From NCBI GenBank assembly GCA_018242625.1, contig JAFEBO010000008.1:124001-188000 (forward strand): 64,000 nucleotides of DNA. Direction: 5' to 3'. Positions 11,640 through 19,205 of this stretch are shown one piece after another; the stretch's first letter is position 1, and each line of letters begins with the position of its first letter. Source of the stretch: Planctomycetota bacterium (GTDB taxonomy: Bacteria > Planctomycetota > Phycisphaerae > Phycisphaerales > UBA1924). Below the pieces are notes generated by a model. The model made no database searches. It had not been told where the DNA came from and saw only the letters and a list, made by a program, of their open reading frames with translations. The position numbers were made by a program, and so were the translations under genes.

Positions 11640-13438
11640 CGCCCTATCTGCCCAAAGCACTTGGTTCCGGCGCGGCGCACTCGCCGGACCTTTCGGCCGC
11701 TTCTCTGCCCGCGGAACTCCGCCGGCTCGTAGACCGCGTCCTGAAGCGATCCCGGCTCTGGCCCGCGGAAAGGGCCGACGTCGAAGCCGAGCTTGCAGCG
11801 CACTTCACCGACGGCCTTGCCGCCGGGCTCAGCACGGAAAAGCTGATCGAGGAGTTCGGCGATCCCGACGCGGCGGCCTCTCTCATCCGGCGGGCCAAGG
11901 TGCGCCTCCGCCCGGCGCGGTGGAAAGCGATGCACGCCATTCGCCGCGGCGTGCTCGCCTGCCTGGCGATGACTCTGCTTCTCTTCTGCTTTTTTTCCCT
12001 GCGTTTCTACATGGGACGACCCACGATCACCCGCAACATCCGCCAGGAAATCAACGCGCCTCTGGCGGCCATACCCGCCGATCAGCGCGCCTGGCCGAAG
12101 TATCGCGAGGCGCTCGCCGCCATGGTGAACCCCCATCGCGAGAAGGAAACCGATGGGGCCGGCGCCCGGCTTCCTCCGCTCGAGCCCTACGACTCGCCCG
12201 AGGGCGCGCAGGCAAATCAGAAGGCGATCGCCAAATTGCGAGAGGCCGCGGCCATGCCGCGACTTGGCATGATGGTCGACAGTCGCGACGATTACCTCTT
12301 CATCTCACGCCAGCAGGCCCGAATGCTCGGGCAGAAAGATTGGGAGACGCAGGACTTTGGCGTCGTGGAGGACGATCCTCCCGCCATCCACATACTGCTC
12401 CCTCATCTTGGCGTCTTCCGCGGATTTGCGCGGCTGCTGCTGCAGGATGTCGATGTGGGTGTCCGGGAGAAGGATGCGCAGCGGGTGAGCGGAGATCTGG
12501 TCGCCGCGATGCAGATGGCGGCGCACTCGCGCGAAACGCCGTTCCTTATCTGCGACCTGGTTTCGATGGCAATCGCTGAAATCGCGATGGGCAAGGTCCG
12601 CCAGGTGCTGACGGAAACTCCGTCGCTCCTGAGCGATGCCGCACTCTCCCGGATTTCCGCGTCGCTGCGGGCGATGGGTCCGCGGACAGAGCTCGTGCGG
12701 TTCGATGCGGAATTGATGAGCTTTGACGACATCCTCCAGCGCAGTTTCACCGACAACGGCCATGGCGATGGTCGCCTGACGCCCGCCGGCGTCCGGCTGC
12801 TTTCGCAGCTCGTCAGCCTGAGTGAGCGTGAGGCGGGTCGTCCCGCGGCGGAAGTGATCGCCGCGCCCTTCTCCTCGAGCTTCGGCCCCGGCCGCAAACA
12901 GCTCCGCGAAACATTCGCCGGATCGATCGCCCGAATCGAGCAGTGGAGACAGACGCCGCGGTGGAGCAGGCCCGCGCCTCCCGACCTGGAGATCTATCGG
13001 CTCTCGTCGGTCTCGATCACTCCGAGTTCCTTCCTCGCGCTTCTGCTCCCGGCACTGGACAATGCGGTCGCCACGACCGACCAGTTCGATGCGGTCCGCG
13101 ATGCGACTCTGGCGATCATCGCCCTCGAACAGTTCCGACGCGCGAAGGGGAATTTCCCCGCCTCTCTGGACGAACTCGTCCCTTCGTTCCTGCCTTGCGT
13201 GCCCAAAGACCTCGCCGATGGTCAGACGCTCCGCTACCGGCCTTCCGCCGGTTCGTACATCCTGTATTCGATCGGCACCAACCTCAAGGACGACGGGGGC
13301 AAGCCGCCCGCCACCCTGCCCGACGACATGACCATCTCGAATTTCCGGAATCGCCAGTTGCTGGATCTGGGCAAGATCGACTGGGACTGGGTCTTCTTCC
13401 CGTTCCGCAGCTACCCCAAGACTTCCGGAGAGAGGTAA
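11636..13438 (+). CDS. Membrane-anchored protein with permease-prefix-like N-terminus, unknown function
   Basis: The 600-aa product has an N-terminal helical region (about 20-90) resembling the HAAS or permease-prefix module found in proteins that follow PadR regulators, with a G-D-P-D-A-A-A pattern. One transmembrane segment follows at about 102-122. The large remainder is probably extracytoplasmic. It has no catalytic motif I recognise, and its last 100 residues contain F-R-R-A-K-G-N-F-P and L-R-Y-R-P-S-A-G, a pattern seen in planctomycete secreted proteins of unknown role. The start overlaps the PadR stop in ATGA, indicating coupling and regulation by PadR. Confidence 0.75.
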   Translation: MTPYLPKALGSGAAHSPDLSAASLPAELRRLVDRVLKRSRLWPAERADVEAELAAHFTDGLAAGLSTEKLIEEFGDPDAAASLIRRAKVRLRPARWKAMHAIRRGVLACLAMTLLLFCFFSLRFYMGRPTITRNIRQEINAPLAAIPADQRAWPKYREALAAMVNPHREKETDGAGARLPPLEPYDSPEGAQANQKAIAKLREAAAMPRLGMMVDSRDDYLFISRQQARMLGQKDWETQDFGVVEDDPPAIHILLPHLGVFRGFARLLLQDVDVGVREKDAQRVSGDLVAAMQMAAHSRETPFLICDLVSMAIAEIAMGKVRQVLTETPSLLSDAALSRISASLRAMGPRTELVRFDAELMSFDDILQRSFTDNGHGDGRLTPAGVRLLSQLVSLSEREAGRPAAEVIAAPFSSSFGPGRKQLRETFAGSIARIEQWRQTPRWSRPAPPDLEIYRLSSVSITPSSFLALLLPALDNAVATTDQFDAVRDATLAIIALEQFRRAKGNFPASLDELVPSFLPCVPKDLADGQTLRYRPSAGSYILYSIGTNLKDDGGKPPATLPDDMTISNFRNRQLLDLGKIDWDWVFFPFRSYPKTSGER

Positions 13439-13482
13439 TTCCCACGGGCAAATGGCCGCGCCGGAACCGCTATCCTGCGGGC

Positions 13483-14499
13483 ATGGCGGAGCCATCCATG
13501 CACTCAACGGATATCACCCGCGCCACCGAGGCGCCCCAGCCCATCCCGGCCCATTCTGCTGCGGAAATCAAGCCCGATCGCGCTGCCGGCGGCGTCCAGC
13601 GCACTGCGCCGGAAATCCCGCTCATCGACCTGATGGGGGGGTCGTCACGGGCTCAGATCAACGTGCTCGACCACGGCTTTATCGCCCTGGTGGACTGCAT
13701 GCCCCGGCTCGTGCCGCAAGGGCAGACCGCCGACTCCGCCATCGTGCAGGCGGCCCGGGTCTCCTACGGCCACGGGACGAAGAAGGTGAATGAGGATCGC
13801 GGCCTGATCCGCTACCTGCTCCGCCACCGCCACACTACCCCGTTCGAGATGGTCGAACTCAAGTTCCACGTCTGCATGCCCATCTTCGTGGCGCGCCAGT
13901 GGATCCGGCATCGCACGGCCAACGTCAACGAGTATTCCGCCCGGTATTCCATCCTCCCCGACCGTTTCTACACCCCCAATCTCGATCAGGTCCGCAAGCA
14001 GAGCAAGGCCAACCGGCAGGGAGGCGAAGAGCTCTTCCGCATCCATGAGGATGCCCAGGATCTCAAAACCGCCCAGGATTTCGTGCGTTATCTCGACGAT
14101 GTCGAGGGCTTCTACAAGCGGTACCTGGCTCTTACAGAGCAGGGAGTCAGCCGCGAGATGGCCCGGATCGGCCTGCCGGTCAACATGTACACCGAGTGGT
14201 ACTGGAAGTGCGACCTGCACAACACGCTGCGATTCCTCGCCCTGCGCCTCGATTCGCACGCCCAGTTCGAGATCCGGGCGTTCGCCCAGGCCATGCTCCA
14301 GTTGATCGAGCCTTTGGTGCCCGCGACGGTGGAGGCCTGGAAGGACTACGAGGTGGGATCGGTGCACCTGAGCGCGCTCGAGGTGGATGCGCTGCGGCGA
14401 CTTGCCGCCGGTCAGTCCGCGCAGCTCGCCAGCGACAACTCCCGCGAGCGCGCCGAGTGGGCCGAAAAGGCGGCGGCGCTCGGATTCAACCTCCCGTAA
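13483..14499 (+). CDS. thyX: Flavin-dependent thymidylate synthase
   Basis: ThyX makes dTMP from dUMP using FADH2 and methylene-tetrahydrofolate. The 338-aa product carries the diagnostic ThyX region R-H-R-T-A-N-V-N-E-Y-S-A-R-Y at residues 142-155. The first Ser of the textbook RHRxxS pattern is Asn here, a variant I believe also occurs in other ThyX proteins. An N-terminal extension of about 45 residues precedes the conserved core. No thyA was seen. The gene starts 44 bases after the membrane-protein gene and ends at a strong terminator. Confidence 0.95.
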   Translation: MAEPSMHSTDITRATEAPQPIPAHSAAEIKPDRAAGGVQRTAPEIPLIDLMGGSSRAQINVLDHGFIALVDCMPRLVPQGQTADSAIVQAARVSYGHGTKKVNEDRGLIRYLLRHRHTTPFEMVELKFHVCMPIFVARQWIRHRTANVNEYSARYSILPDRFYTPNLDQVRKQSKANRQGGEELFRIHEDAQDLKTAQDFVRYLDDVEGFYKRYLALTEQGVSREMARIGLPVNMYTEWYWKCDLHNTLRFLALRLDSHAQFEIRAFAQAMLQLIEPLVPATVEAWKDYEVGSVHLSALEVDALRRLAAGQSAQLASDNSRERAEWAEKAAALGFNLP

Positions 14500-14524
14500 G
14501 GGATTCTCAACTCAGGTCACGGAG

Positions 14525-14556
14525 GCCCTCGCCGCGGAGCGAGGGCTTTTCTTTTT
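14525..14556 (+). terminator. Intrinsic terminator after thyX
   Basis: GCCCTCGC (14525-14532) pairs perfectly with GCGAGGGC (14539-14546) around a 6-base loop, followed by TTTTCTTTTT. It lies 25 bases beyond the thyX stop. Confidence 0.9.
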
Positions 14557-14864
14557 GAAGGCGGAAGGCGGCCGGGCGGGCTCACAGGCCCGGAGAACCG
14601 GGCAGGGACGTTGCCCCGCCGGTGGACCAAACCCGGTCCGAACCGGGGCGGGAACTTCCAAAAACGCTGTTTTTGACGGGGATTGGGCCCTTGCGGGGCC
14701 CGCGGCCGGTGCGGGTTCGCCGGGTTCGGAGGAAAAAAGCGACTTTTCCGGCAAGTTCGCTGGCAACGCGCAAAACCCGAGGCAGATTTGAGACGGCGAT
14801 GCACGAGGTGTTCGTGCGAGCCATTGGTCGTTCTTCCTACGAAGATTTTGTGAGGAGCTGAAAG
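14557..14864 (+). promoter_or_regulatory. Long structured leader upstream of the first PEP-CTERM-like gene
   Basis: There is no credible gene in these 308 bases. They are dense in short perfect hairpins: GGACC/GGTCC (near 14622-14640), CAAAAAC/GTTTTTG at 14659-14675, GGGCC/GGCCC around 14686-14702, and GCACGA/TCGTGC near 14801-14817. The final 25 bases hold a GAGGAG ribosome site 10 bases before the ATG. I recognise no known riboswitch class. It probably contains the promoter and a long 5' untranslated region. Confidence 0.4.
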
Positions 14865-15542
14865 ATGATGAAGAGCACTCTTGCTGCTGTTGTTGGTATC
14901 GCCGGCCTTGCCGCCGCCGCGAGCGCGGACTGGGGCCTCAAGTTCGAAGTGTGGAACGGCGCCGGCTGGGCCAACACGACGAACGCTTCCCTCGGCAGCG
15001 TTGTCAAGTTCCGCGTCGGCTCGTACTTCACCGACGGCACCATGGTGACCACGGCGGACGGCACGGGCCAGGCCCTCGACCTGAACCGCTTCACCGGTTC
15101 GAACAAGTTCATGAACTTCTCGGCCGGCCAGGACGTGATCCAGAACCTCGTCCGCACCATGCCCAGCGGTAACCCCGCCCTCCTGACGAACACCGGCAAC
15201 GGCATCGTCGGCAGCACGCTCGCCACGAGCTTCGCCTCGCAGCTGATCCTCACCCCCCTCGATCCGACCCCGGTTTACTACCGCGAGATCTACACGGGTG
15301 AAATCAAGATCGGCGACGGCTCGGTGCGCACGCTGACCTGGACCTCGAACAGCTTCGGCGTCTCCCCGAGCACCAAGGGCCTGACCTTCTACAACGCTGG
15401 CTCGCTGACCAACAAGATCACCGGCCAGCCCGACGGCAACCCGACCTTCCTCGCCGCCACCATCCAGGTCGTCCCGGCTCCGTCCGCGGCCGCCCTGCTC
15501 GGTCTCGGTGGCCTGGCGATCGCCCGCCGCCGCCGCGCCTAA
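14865..15542 (+). CDS. Exported PEP-CTERM-like surface protein, paralog 1
   Basis: The 225-aa product has a cleavable signal peptide (mature chain from about D23, after A-S-A), a beta-rich, Gly/Thr/Asn-rich body, and a C-terminal sorting-like tail: V-P-A-P, a hydrophobic helix L-L-G-L-G-G-L-A, then R-R-R-R-A. This is the PEP-CTERM/exosortase-like arrangement seen in Phycisphaerae. Its start W-G-L-K-F-E-V, the F-T-G-S-N-K-F block, the S-F-A-S-Q-L block and the tail are matched in paralog 2 at 17625. It may be abundantly secreted or surface anchored. No exosortase gene is in the window. A GAGGAG ribosome site precedes it and a strong terminator follows. Confidence 0.85.
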   Translation: MMKSTLAAVVGIAGLAAAASADWGLKFEVWNGAGWANTTNASLGSVVKFRVGSYFTDGTMVTTADGTGQALDLNRFTGSNKFMNFSAGQDVIQNLVRTMPSGNPALLTNTGNGIVGSTLATSFASQLILTPLDPTPVYYREIYTGEIKIGDGSVRTLTWTSNSFGVSPSTKGLTFYNAGSLTNKITGQPDGNPTFLAATIQVVPAPSAAALLGLGGLAIARRRRA

Positions 15543-15604
15543 GTGCGGTAGAGCTTGAGAACCCGCGGTTAACGCCGCGTACTCAGCACACTCACGTATC
15601 TTCG

Positions 15605-15641
15605 TCCGCTCCGGTTTCAACACCGGAGCGGATTCTTTTTT
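15605..15641 (+). terminator. Intrinsic terminator after PEP-CTERM-like paralog 1
   Basis: An 11-base perfect stem (TCCGCTCCGGT at 15605-15615 with 15622-15632) and 6-base loop precede TTCTTTTTT. It closes the single-gene unit. Confidence 0.92.
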
Positions 15642-15665
15642 GAGTCGGACCTCGTTAGTTTGAAT

Positions 15666-15680
15666 GACGCCGGAGGCGTC
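15666..15680. repeat. Short perfect inverted repeat at the left edge of the lower-GC island
   Basis: GACGCC and GGCGTC are separated by GGA. It lies where base composition drops. No T run follows, so it is not a terminator. It could be a boundary scar, an operator, or chance. Confidence 0.35.
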
Positions 15681-15780
15681 GTCGGGAAAGCTGATCTGAG
15701 AACTGTTTTTCGGTGCTTTGACAGTTGTTGCAGCGTTTGTTATCTTGCGGCATCTGTGGGGCAACTGTAAAGGAGATCCT

Positions 15781-16395
15781 ATGGCTGGGTATTCCGCACC
15801 GCAAAGCGTTGAAAACTGGTCGTCCTTTTCGTTTATTCAGGCGTTCCCGCCTATGTCGCGTCATATAGAGGCGGATGACGTACGGCAGTCAGTGGAGGGC
15901 ACAGATGCACCTTCAGGGATGTACCTGCCGACTCAATCGTCGGGAAGCTGGTACTGCTTTTATCGCCTGCTTTCTTTTGTCGCACCGGCGCCACTGATCA
16001 TTGATCGAGTTGTATTCCAACATTCAGTCGGAGTAATCGGAAGCATCAATGCAAGAATCGCGATTCTGAGATTCGCCGCTGGCACAGAGGCATTTGGTTC
16101 ATCTGTCACTCCATTTCCTTGGTCGAAGGTTGTAGCGGGACCCTCACCGATCGGCGACACAAACTACCTCGGAATTGGCACCGGATTCGGCTCGCCTGGC
16201 ACCATCAACGCTGCAGGCACTTACAACCATTGTGCTGACGGGTACACCTACGAGATGGCAATCACTTCAGATAATTACAACCAGTTGGATGCCGGCGATG
16301 GGCTTTACCTTTTCCTTAATTCTCCGGTGGATTTTGAGGAGAGCGAAATCAGTCGTATTCGTGTCACCATGAAAGGTCGATATGTAGCCAGCTAA
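15781..16395 (+). CDS. Unknown beta-rich 204-aa protein in lower-GC island
   Basis: I do not recognise this protein. It starts at an ATG with a very strong AAAGGAGAT site 6 bases upstream. It has no signal peptide or membrane segment. It is rich in Ser, Gly, Ile and aromatic residues, and its second half has a G-T-I-N-A-A-G-T-Y-N pattern and a Y-x-L-D-A-G-D-G-L-Y-L-F-L segment, which look like a beta-sandwich of the kind seen in phage or virion structural proteins. That resemblance is weak and is inference. Base composition is clearly lower in GC than neighbours, suggesting acquisition. The next gene has a similar GGAGATCC ribosome site 17 bases later. Confidence 0.65.
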   Translation: MAGYSAPQSVENWSSFSFIQAFPPMSRHIEADDVRQSVEGTDAPSGMYLPTQSSGSWYCFYRLLSFVAPAPLIIDRVVFQHSVGVIGSINARIAILRFAAGTEAFGSSVTPFPWSKVVAGPSPIGDTNYLGIGTGFGSPGTINAAGTYNHCADGYTYEMAITSDNYNQLDAGDGLYLFLNSPVDFEESEISRIRVTMKGRYVAS

Positions 16396-16412
16396 AAGAG
16401 AGGAGATCCACT

Positions 16413-17174
16413 ATGGCAGAAATCTCTTTGACTAGGCGAGAACTTGTGGCAGCAGCAATCTCTGGTGTCGGCTGCGCCGTAACAACCCAGTCTGCCGGAA
16501 TTTCATTTCCCCTGAACTCGGCGTCCAATAAATCGGAGATTGGCGTAATAGGGAGCTTGGATTCTCTTCAACCCCCTCGAATAGAGTACGAGTTCACGGA
16601 ATTTATGCCTCTATTCAGTGCCCGCGCGGTGGAACGGCACCTTTGCTTTCATCACGCGCGATATTTCCGCGAGATGAATCGGGAAAGTGAGCGCCTGCGC
16701 GGCCTCGGATCGCAGGTCCCTGTCAAGAGCATCCCTGATGCGCGGATTCTTCACTGGTACCAGGCGGAACATCTGAATCACTGTCGGCTCTGGTCTTCGC
16801 TTATTCCCGCAGATAAATCTTCCGCGCAAAGACGTCGAATTCCCTTGGCGGACCTTGTAATGGACAGATATGGCGGCTTTTCACGTTTTGCCGCCGCGTT
16901 AGGTGAGGCCACGCAGAAATGTCCCCATGGCGGCTGGCTCTGGTGCTGCATCGACGGAAATGGGTCCCTTTGCTGCTACTGGACCCGTCCGGGAAGCTCG
17001 ATGACGGTTTTTCCCGCTCCAGATTTTGTTATTGACTTGCACGAGCATTCGTTTATCGCAGACCATGGGAACGACCGGGTTCGCTACGGGACGGCTGCAG
17101 CTGCGCTCCTCAACTGGGAGGCGATGTCCCACGGCAGCCGCCTTAAGGAACAGTTCCAACGTGCGTCGTTCTAA
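16413..17174 (+). CDS. Tat-targeted, divergent Fe/Mn superoxide dismutase homolog
   Basis: The 253-aa product has a twin-arginine signal (T-R-R-E-L-V at about 7-12, hydrophobic to about 25). Its core aligns with Fe/Mn superoxide dismutases: E-R-H with His76, His80/81 and Tyr84 match His26, His30/31 and Tyr34 of E. coli SodB; N-H with His123 matches His73 (the 47-residue spacing is identical); D208 and H212 in D-L-H-E-H match Asp156 and His160. So all four metal ligands are present. The active-site Gln69 equivalent is Glu119 and the invariant Trp of D-V-W-E-H is His210. It is probably exported folded with its metal. Catalytic activity is uncertain. It pairs with the 204-aa gene. Confidence 0.75.
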   Translation: MAEISLTRRELVAAAISGVGCAVTTQSAGISFPLNSASNKSEIGVIGSLDSLQPPRIEYEFTEFMPLFSARAVERHLCFHHARYFREMNRESERLRGLGSQVPVKSIPDARILHWYQAEHLNHCRLWSSLIPADKSSAQRRRIPLADLVMDRYGGFSRFAAALGEATQKCPHGGWLWCCIDGNGSLCCYWTRPGSSMTVFPAPDFVIDLHEHSFIADHGNDRVRYGTAAAALLNWEAMSHGSRLKEQFQRASF

Positions 17175-17320
17175 TTGCAGTTTGAGTTGCAGACTCTGTG
17201 TTCGCGGCTTGCACGCACCTCCGCCGGCACCACGCATGACGCCAGAACACAGTTGATGGCGATCGGCTTCTTTCTGAGTCCTCTTAGAGAACCGCGATTC
17301 ACTCGTTCACAGGCGTCGTT

Positions 17321-17342
17321 AAGGCTTCAAGCCTTCGTTTTT
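17321..17342 (+). terminator. Candidate intrinsic terminator after the superoxide dismutase-like gene
   Basis: AAGGC (17321-17325) and GCCTT (17331-17335) form a short perfect stem around TTCAA, followed by CG and TTTTT. It lies 147 bases after the stop. Confidence 0.6.
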
Positions 17343-17348
17343 GAACCA

Positions 17349-17372
17349 AAAACCCCCTCTAGAGGGGGTTTT
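17349..17372. terminator. Perfect 24-base palindrome, probable bidirectional terminator
   Basis: The two halves are exactly complementary: four A, five C and TCT against AGA, five G and four T. Transcripts from either strand would form a G:C stem ending in a U run. It sits right after the previous terminator, between the island and the second PEP-CTERM-like gene. Confidence 0.75.
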
Positions 17373-17624
17373 GTTCGTATTGGGAACCGGCATGCTGAAA
17401 GCGCCGGGCGATTTCGGGCGTCCGAATAAACGGAATAAGCGTCATAAACCACCGTACAGCAGCCAATTTCCCGGACGTGCAACCCTACAGGCGCAAAAAA
17501 GTGAGAAAAATCAAGGAAAACGAAGGGAAGGGTCTTGAAGCCCCCCGGTACCTTCAGGTACATTTCACCCGTCAGGAACGAACCGCCCGTTCCGTGGGAT
17601 TTTTTTTCAGAGGAGAAGAGAGAC

Positions 17625-18353
17625 ATGAAGAATTTCGTTCTGGGCCTTACGGCCATCTGTGGAATTGCTGCCTCGGCCAACGCTGCTTGGGGCTTCCGTT
17701 ATGAGTTCAGCACCGACGGCGGTGCGAACTGGGGCACCTCGAAGTCCGTTAGCGTCGCCGGTGGCAACGCTTCGGTCAACTTCCGCGTGATCGCGTACGC
17801 CGACCCCGGCACGCAGGTCAACGCCACCGGCGGCCCCGGCCCGGCCGTTGCCTTCGCCCGCCTGACCGGCTCTGAGAAGCTCGGTAACTTCGGCACGGCG
17901 GCTGGCGACGTGATCAACAGCCAGACCCGTGGCGCGCTCGGAAGCAGCGGCTCGAACTACCTGCTGAGCTCGCTCGGCGGTGGCGGCACCATCCTCGGCT
18001 CGACCTCGGCTCTTTCGTTCGCCTCGCAGCTGCTCCTCTCGGGCACCCTCGCGGCCTACTGCCCCTCCTCGGGCGGCACCCCCCAGCTGACCTGGATCGT
18101 CCGCACCGGCGTGATGACCGTCTCGCAGCTCGGCGGCACCCGCACCATCACCTTCGGCAATAACCAGCGCACCCAGAACACCTGGTACCGCGACCTCTAC
18201 AACAGCGGCACCGGCCAGCAGGACGTGAACACGGCTGCTCCGGATGGCTCGGCGACCGACATCGGCGCGACCCTCCAGGTCGTCCCGACCCCCGGCTCGC
18301 TCGCTCTCGTCGGCCTCGGCGGTCTCGCCGTCGCCCGCCGCCGTCGCGCCTGA
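17625..18353 (+). CDS. Exported PEP-CTERM-like surface protein, paralog 2
   Basis: The 242-aa product has a signal peptide ending at A-N-A (about residue 19), a Gly/Ser/Thr-rich beta-type body and a C-terminal tail V-P-T-P, L-V-G-L-G-G-L-A and R-R-R-R-A. It is a paralog of the protein at 14865: both have a W-G start to the mature chain, an F-T-G/L-T-G-S-x-K block, S-F-A-S-Q-L and P-D-G before the tail. It has one mature Cys (C61-type position uncertain) where paralog 1 has none. A GAGGAG site lies 8 bases before the ATG. Function unknown; a structural or adhesive surface role is inferred from the family. Confidence 0.85.
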   Translation: MKNFVLGLTAICGIAASANAAWGFRYEFSTDGGANWGTSKSVSVAGGNASVNFRVIAYADPGTQVNATGGPGPAVAFARLTGSEKLGNFGTAAGDVINSQTRGALGSSGSNYLLSSLGGGGTILGSTSALSFASQLLLSGTLAAYCPSSGGTPQLTWIVRTGVMTVSQLGGTRTITFGNNQRTQNTWYRDLYNSGTGQQDVNTAAPDGSATDIGATLQVVPTPGSLALVGLGGLAVARRRRA

Positions 18354-18401
18354 AATGGCTCGACTCGGCTGAGATCCTCACAAAATCTCACGTAACACCA
18401 G

Positions 18402-18435
18402 CCACGCTCGCCTTTCGGCGAGCGTGGTCTTTTTT
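18402..18435 (+). terminator. Intrinsic terminator after PEP-CTERM-like paralog 2
   Basis: An 11-base perfect stem (CCACGCTCGCC at 18402-18412 with 18417-18427), a TTTC tetraloop, then TCTTTTTT. The converging RluA gene ends 22 bases later. Confidence 0.93.
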
Positions 18436-18456
18436 GGAAAGCGCCGGCACCCATCC

Positions 18457-19128
18457 TCAGAATTCAGGGCTCGAATGAAAACTCAAGCGGGTCGGCGTAC
18501 CGGGCGCGAGGAAGCTCAGTTCCGCCGCGTGCAGCATCAGGCGGCCACCTCCCCCGGTCCCATAGAGAACGTCGCCGACGATGGGGTGCCCAAGCCCCCG
18601 GGCGGCGTGCACCCGAATCTGGTGAGTCCGCCCCGTCACCGGACGAAACTCAACTCGAGTCCGGTCGGTTTCACGCGACAGCACCCGGAAGAACGTCTTC
18701 GCCGGTTTGCCGTAAACATGATCAACGATCTGGTGAGGACGGTTCTCGATGTCCAGTCGCATCGGAAGATCGATGAGCCCCTCGTCCGGGAACACGATCC
18801 CGTCAACCAGAGCGACATAACGCTTTTCGGGCACCCGCTCCTCAAACTGCCGCGACAGATCCCGCTGGGCTCCGCCGTCCAGCGCAACGACCATCAGGCC
18901 CGAGGTGTCCATATCCAGCCGGTGAACGATCAGGCGTCCGGCATCGAGAGGGGCCTCTCCGGGTTGCGTCCGGTAGAGCGCGGCGTGAATCCGCGAGACG
19001 ACGCAATCGGTCTTTTCCGGCCCGATTCCGGGCACCGAGAGCAGGCCGCTTGGCTTGTCGACGACCACGAACCGCGCATCCTGGTGCACGATGCGGACAC
19101 CGCGAAGGATGGGGGAGAGATCGGGCAA
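18457..19128 (-). CDS. RluA-family 23S/tRNA pseudouridine synthase
   Basis: The 223-aa product converts uridine to pseudouridine in structured RNA. The catalytic motif H-R-L-D-M-D-T-S-G is at residues 69-77, with Asp72 the expected nucleophile. G-R-T-H-Q-I-R-V-H and G-H-P-I-V-G-D, both typical of RluA/RluC/RluD, follow. No S4 domain precedes the catalytic domain, so it resembles RluA more than RluC/RluD. The exact RNA target cannot be assigned. The gene is divergent from the TolB-like gene. Confidence 0.9.
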   Translation of the reverse strand: MPDLSPILRGVRIVHQDARFVVVDKPSGLLSVPGIGPEKTDCVVSRIHAALYRTQPGEAPLDAGRLIVHRLDMDTSGLMVVALDGGAQRDLSRQFEERVPEKRYVALVDGIVFPDEGLIDLPMRLDIENRPHQIVDHVYGKPAKTFFRVLSRETDRTRVEFRPVTGRTHQIRVHAARGLGHPIVGDVLYGTGGGGRLMLHAAELSFLAPGTPTRLSFHSSPEF

Positions 19129-19205
19129 CGGGGCAGGGCTCCGTGCGGCATTGCCGCGCCGGGGTGATTCTTGGGTGCGAACAATCGCGCTTCACGGAGT
19201 CTGCC

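Larger units (their letters stand above)
17175..17624 (+). promoter_or_regulatory. Intergenic region with tandem terminators and the leader of PEP-CTERM-like paralog 2
   Basis: These 450 bases have no credible gene. The first part holds a lower-GC tail ending in two terminator-like structures (17321-17342, 17349-17372). The rest is the leader of the next gene. It contains GTACC/GGTAC at 17548-17561 and GGAACG/CGTTCC at 17575-17593, and a run of eight T at 17600-17607 just before an AGAGGAG ribosome site. The hairpin plus T run resembles an attenuator. Confidence 0.4.

Noticed and set aside
17327..17680. 117-codon minus-strand open frame in the intergenic region before PEP-CTERM-like paralog 2
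   Set aside because: It overlaps two terminators and the start of the real gene, has no ribosome site, and its codon use does not look coding.
14865..18353. An exosortase/PEP-CTERM system encoded here
   Set aside because: Only substrates with sorting-like tails are present. No exosortase or related gene was found in the window, so the system itself is not shown.
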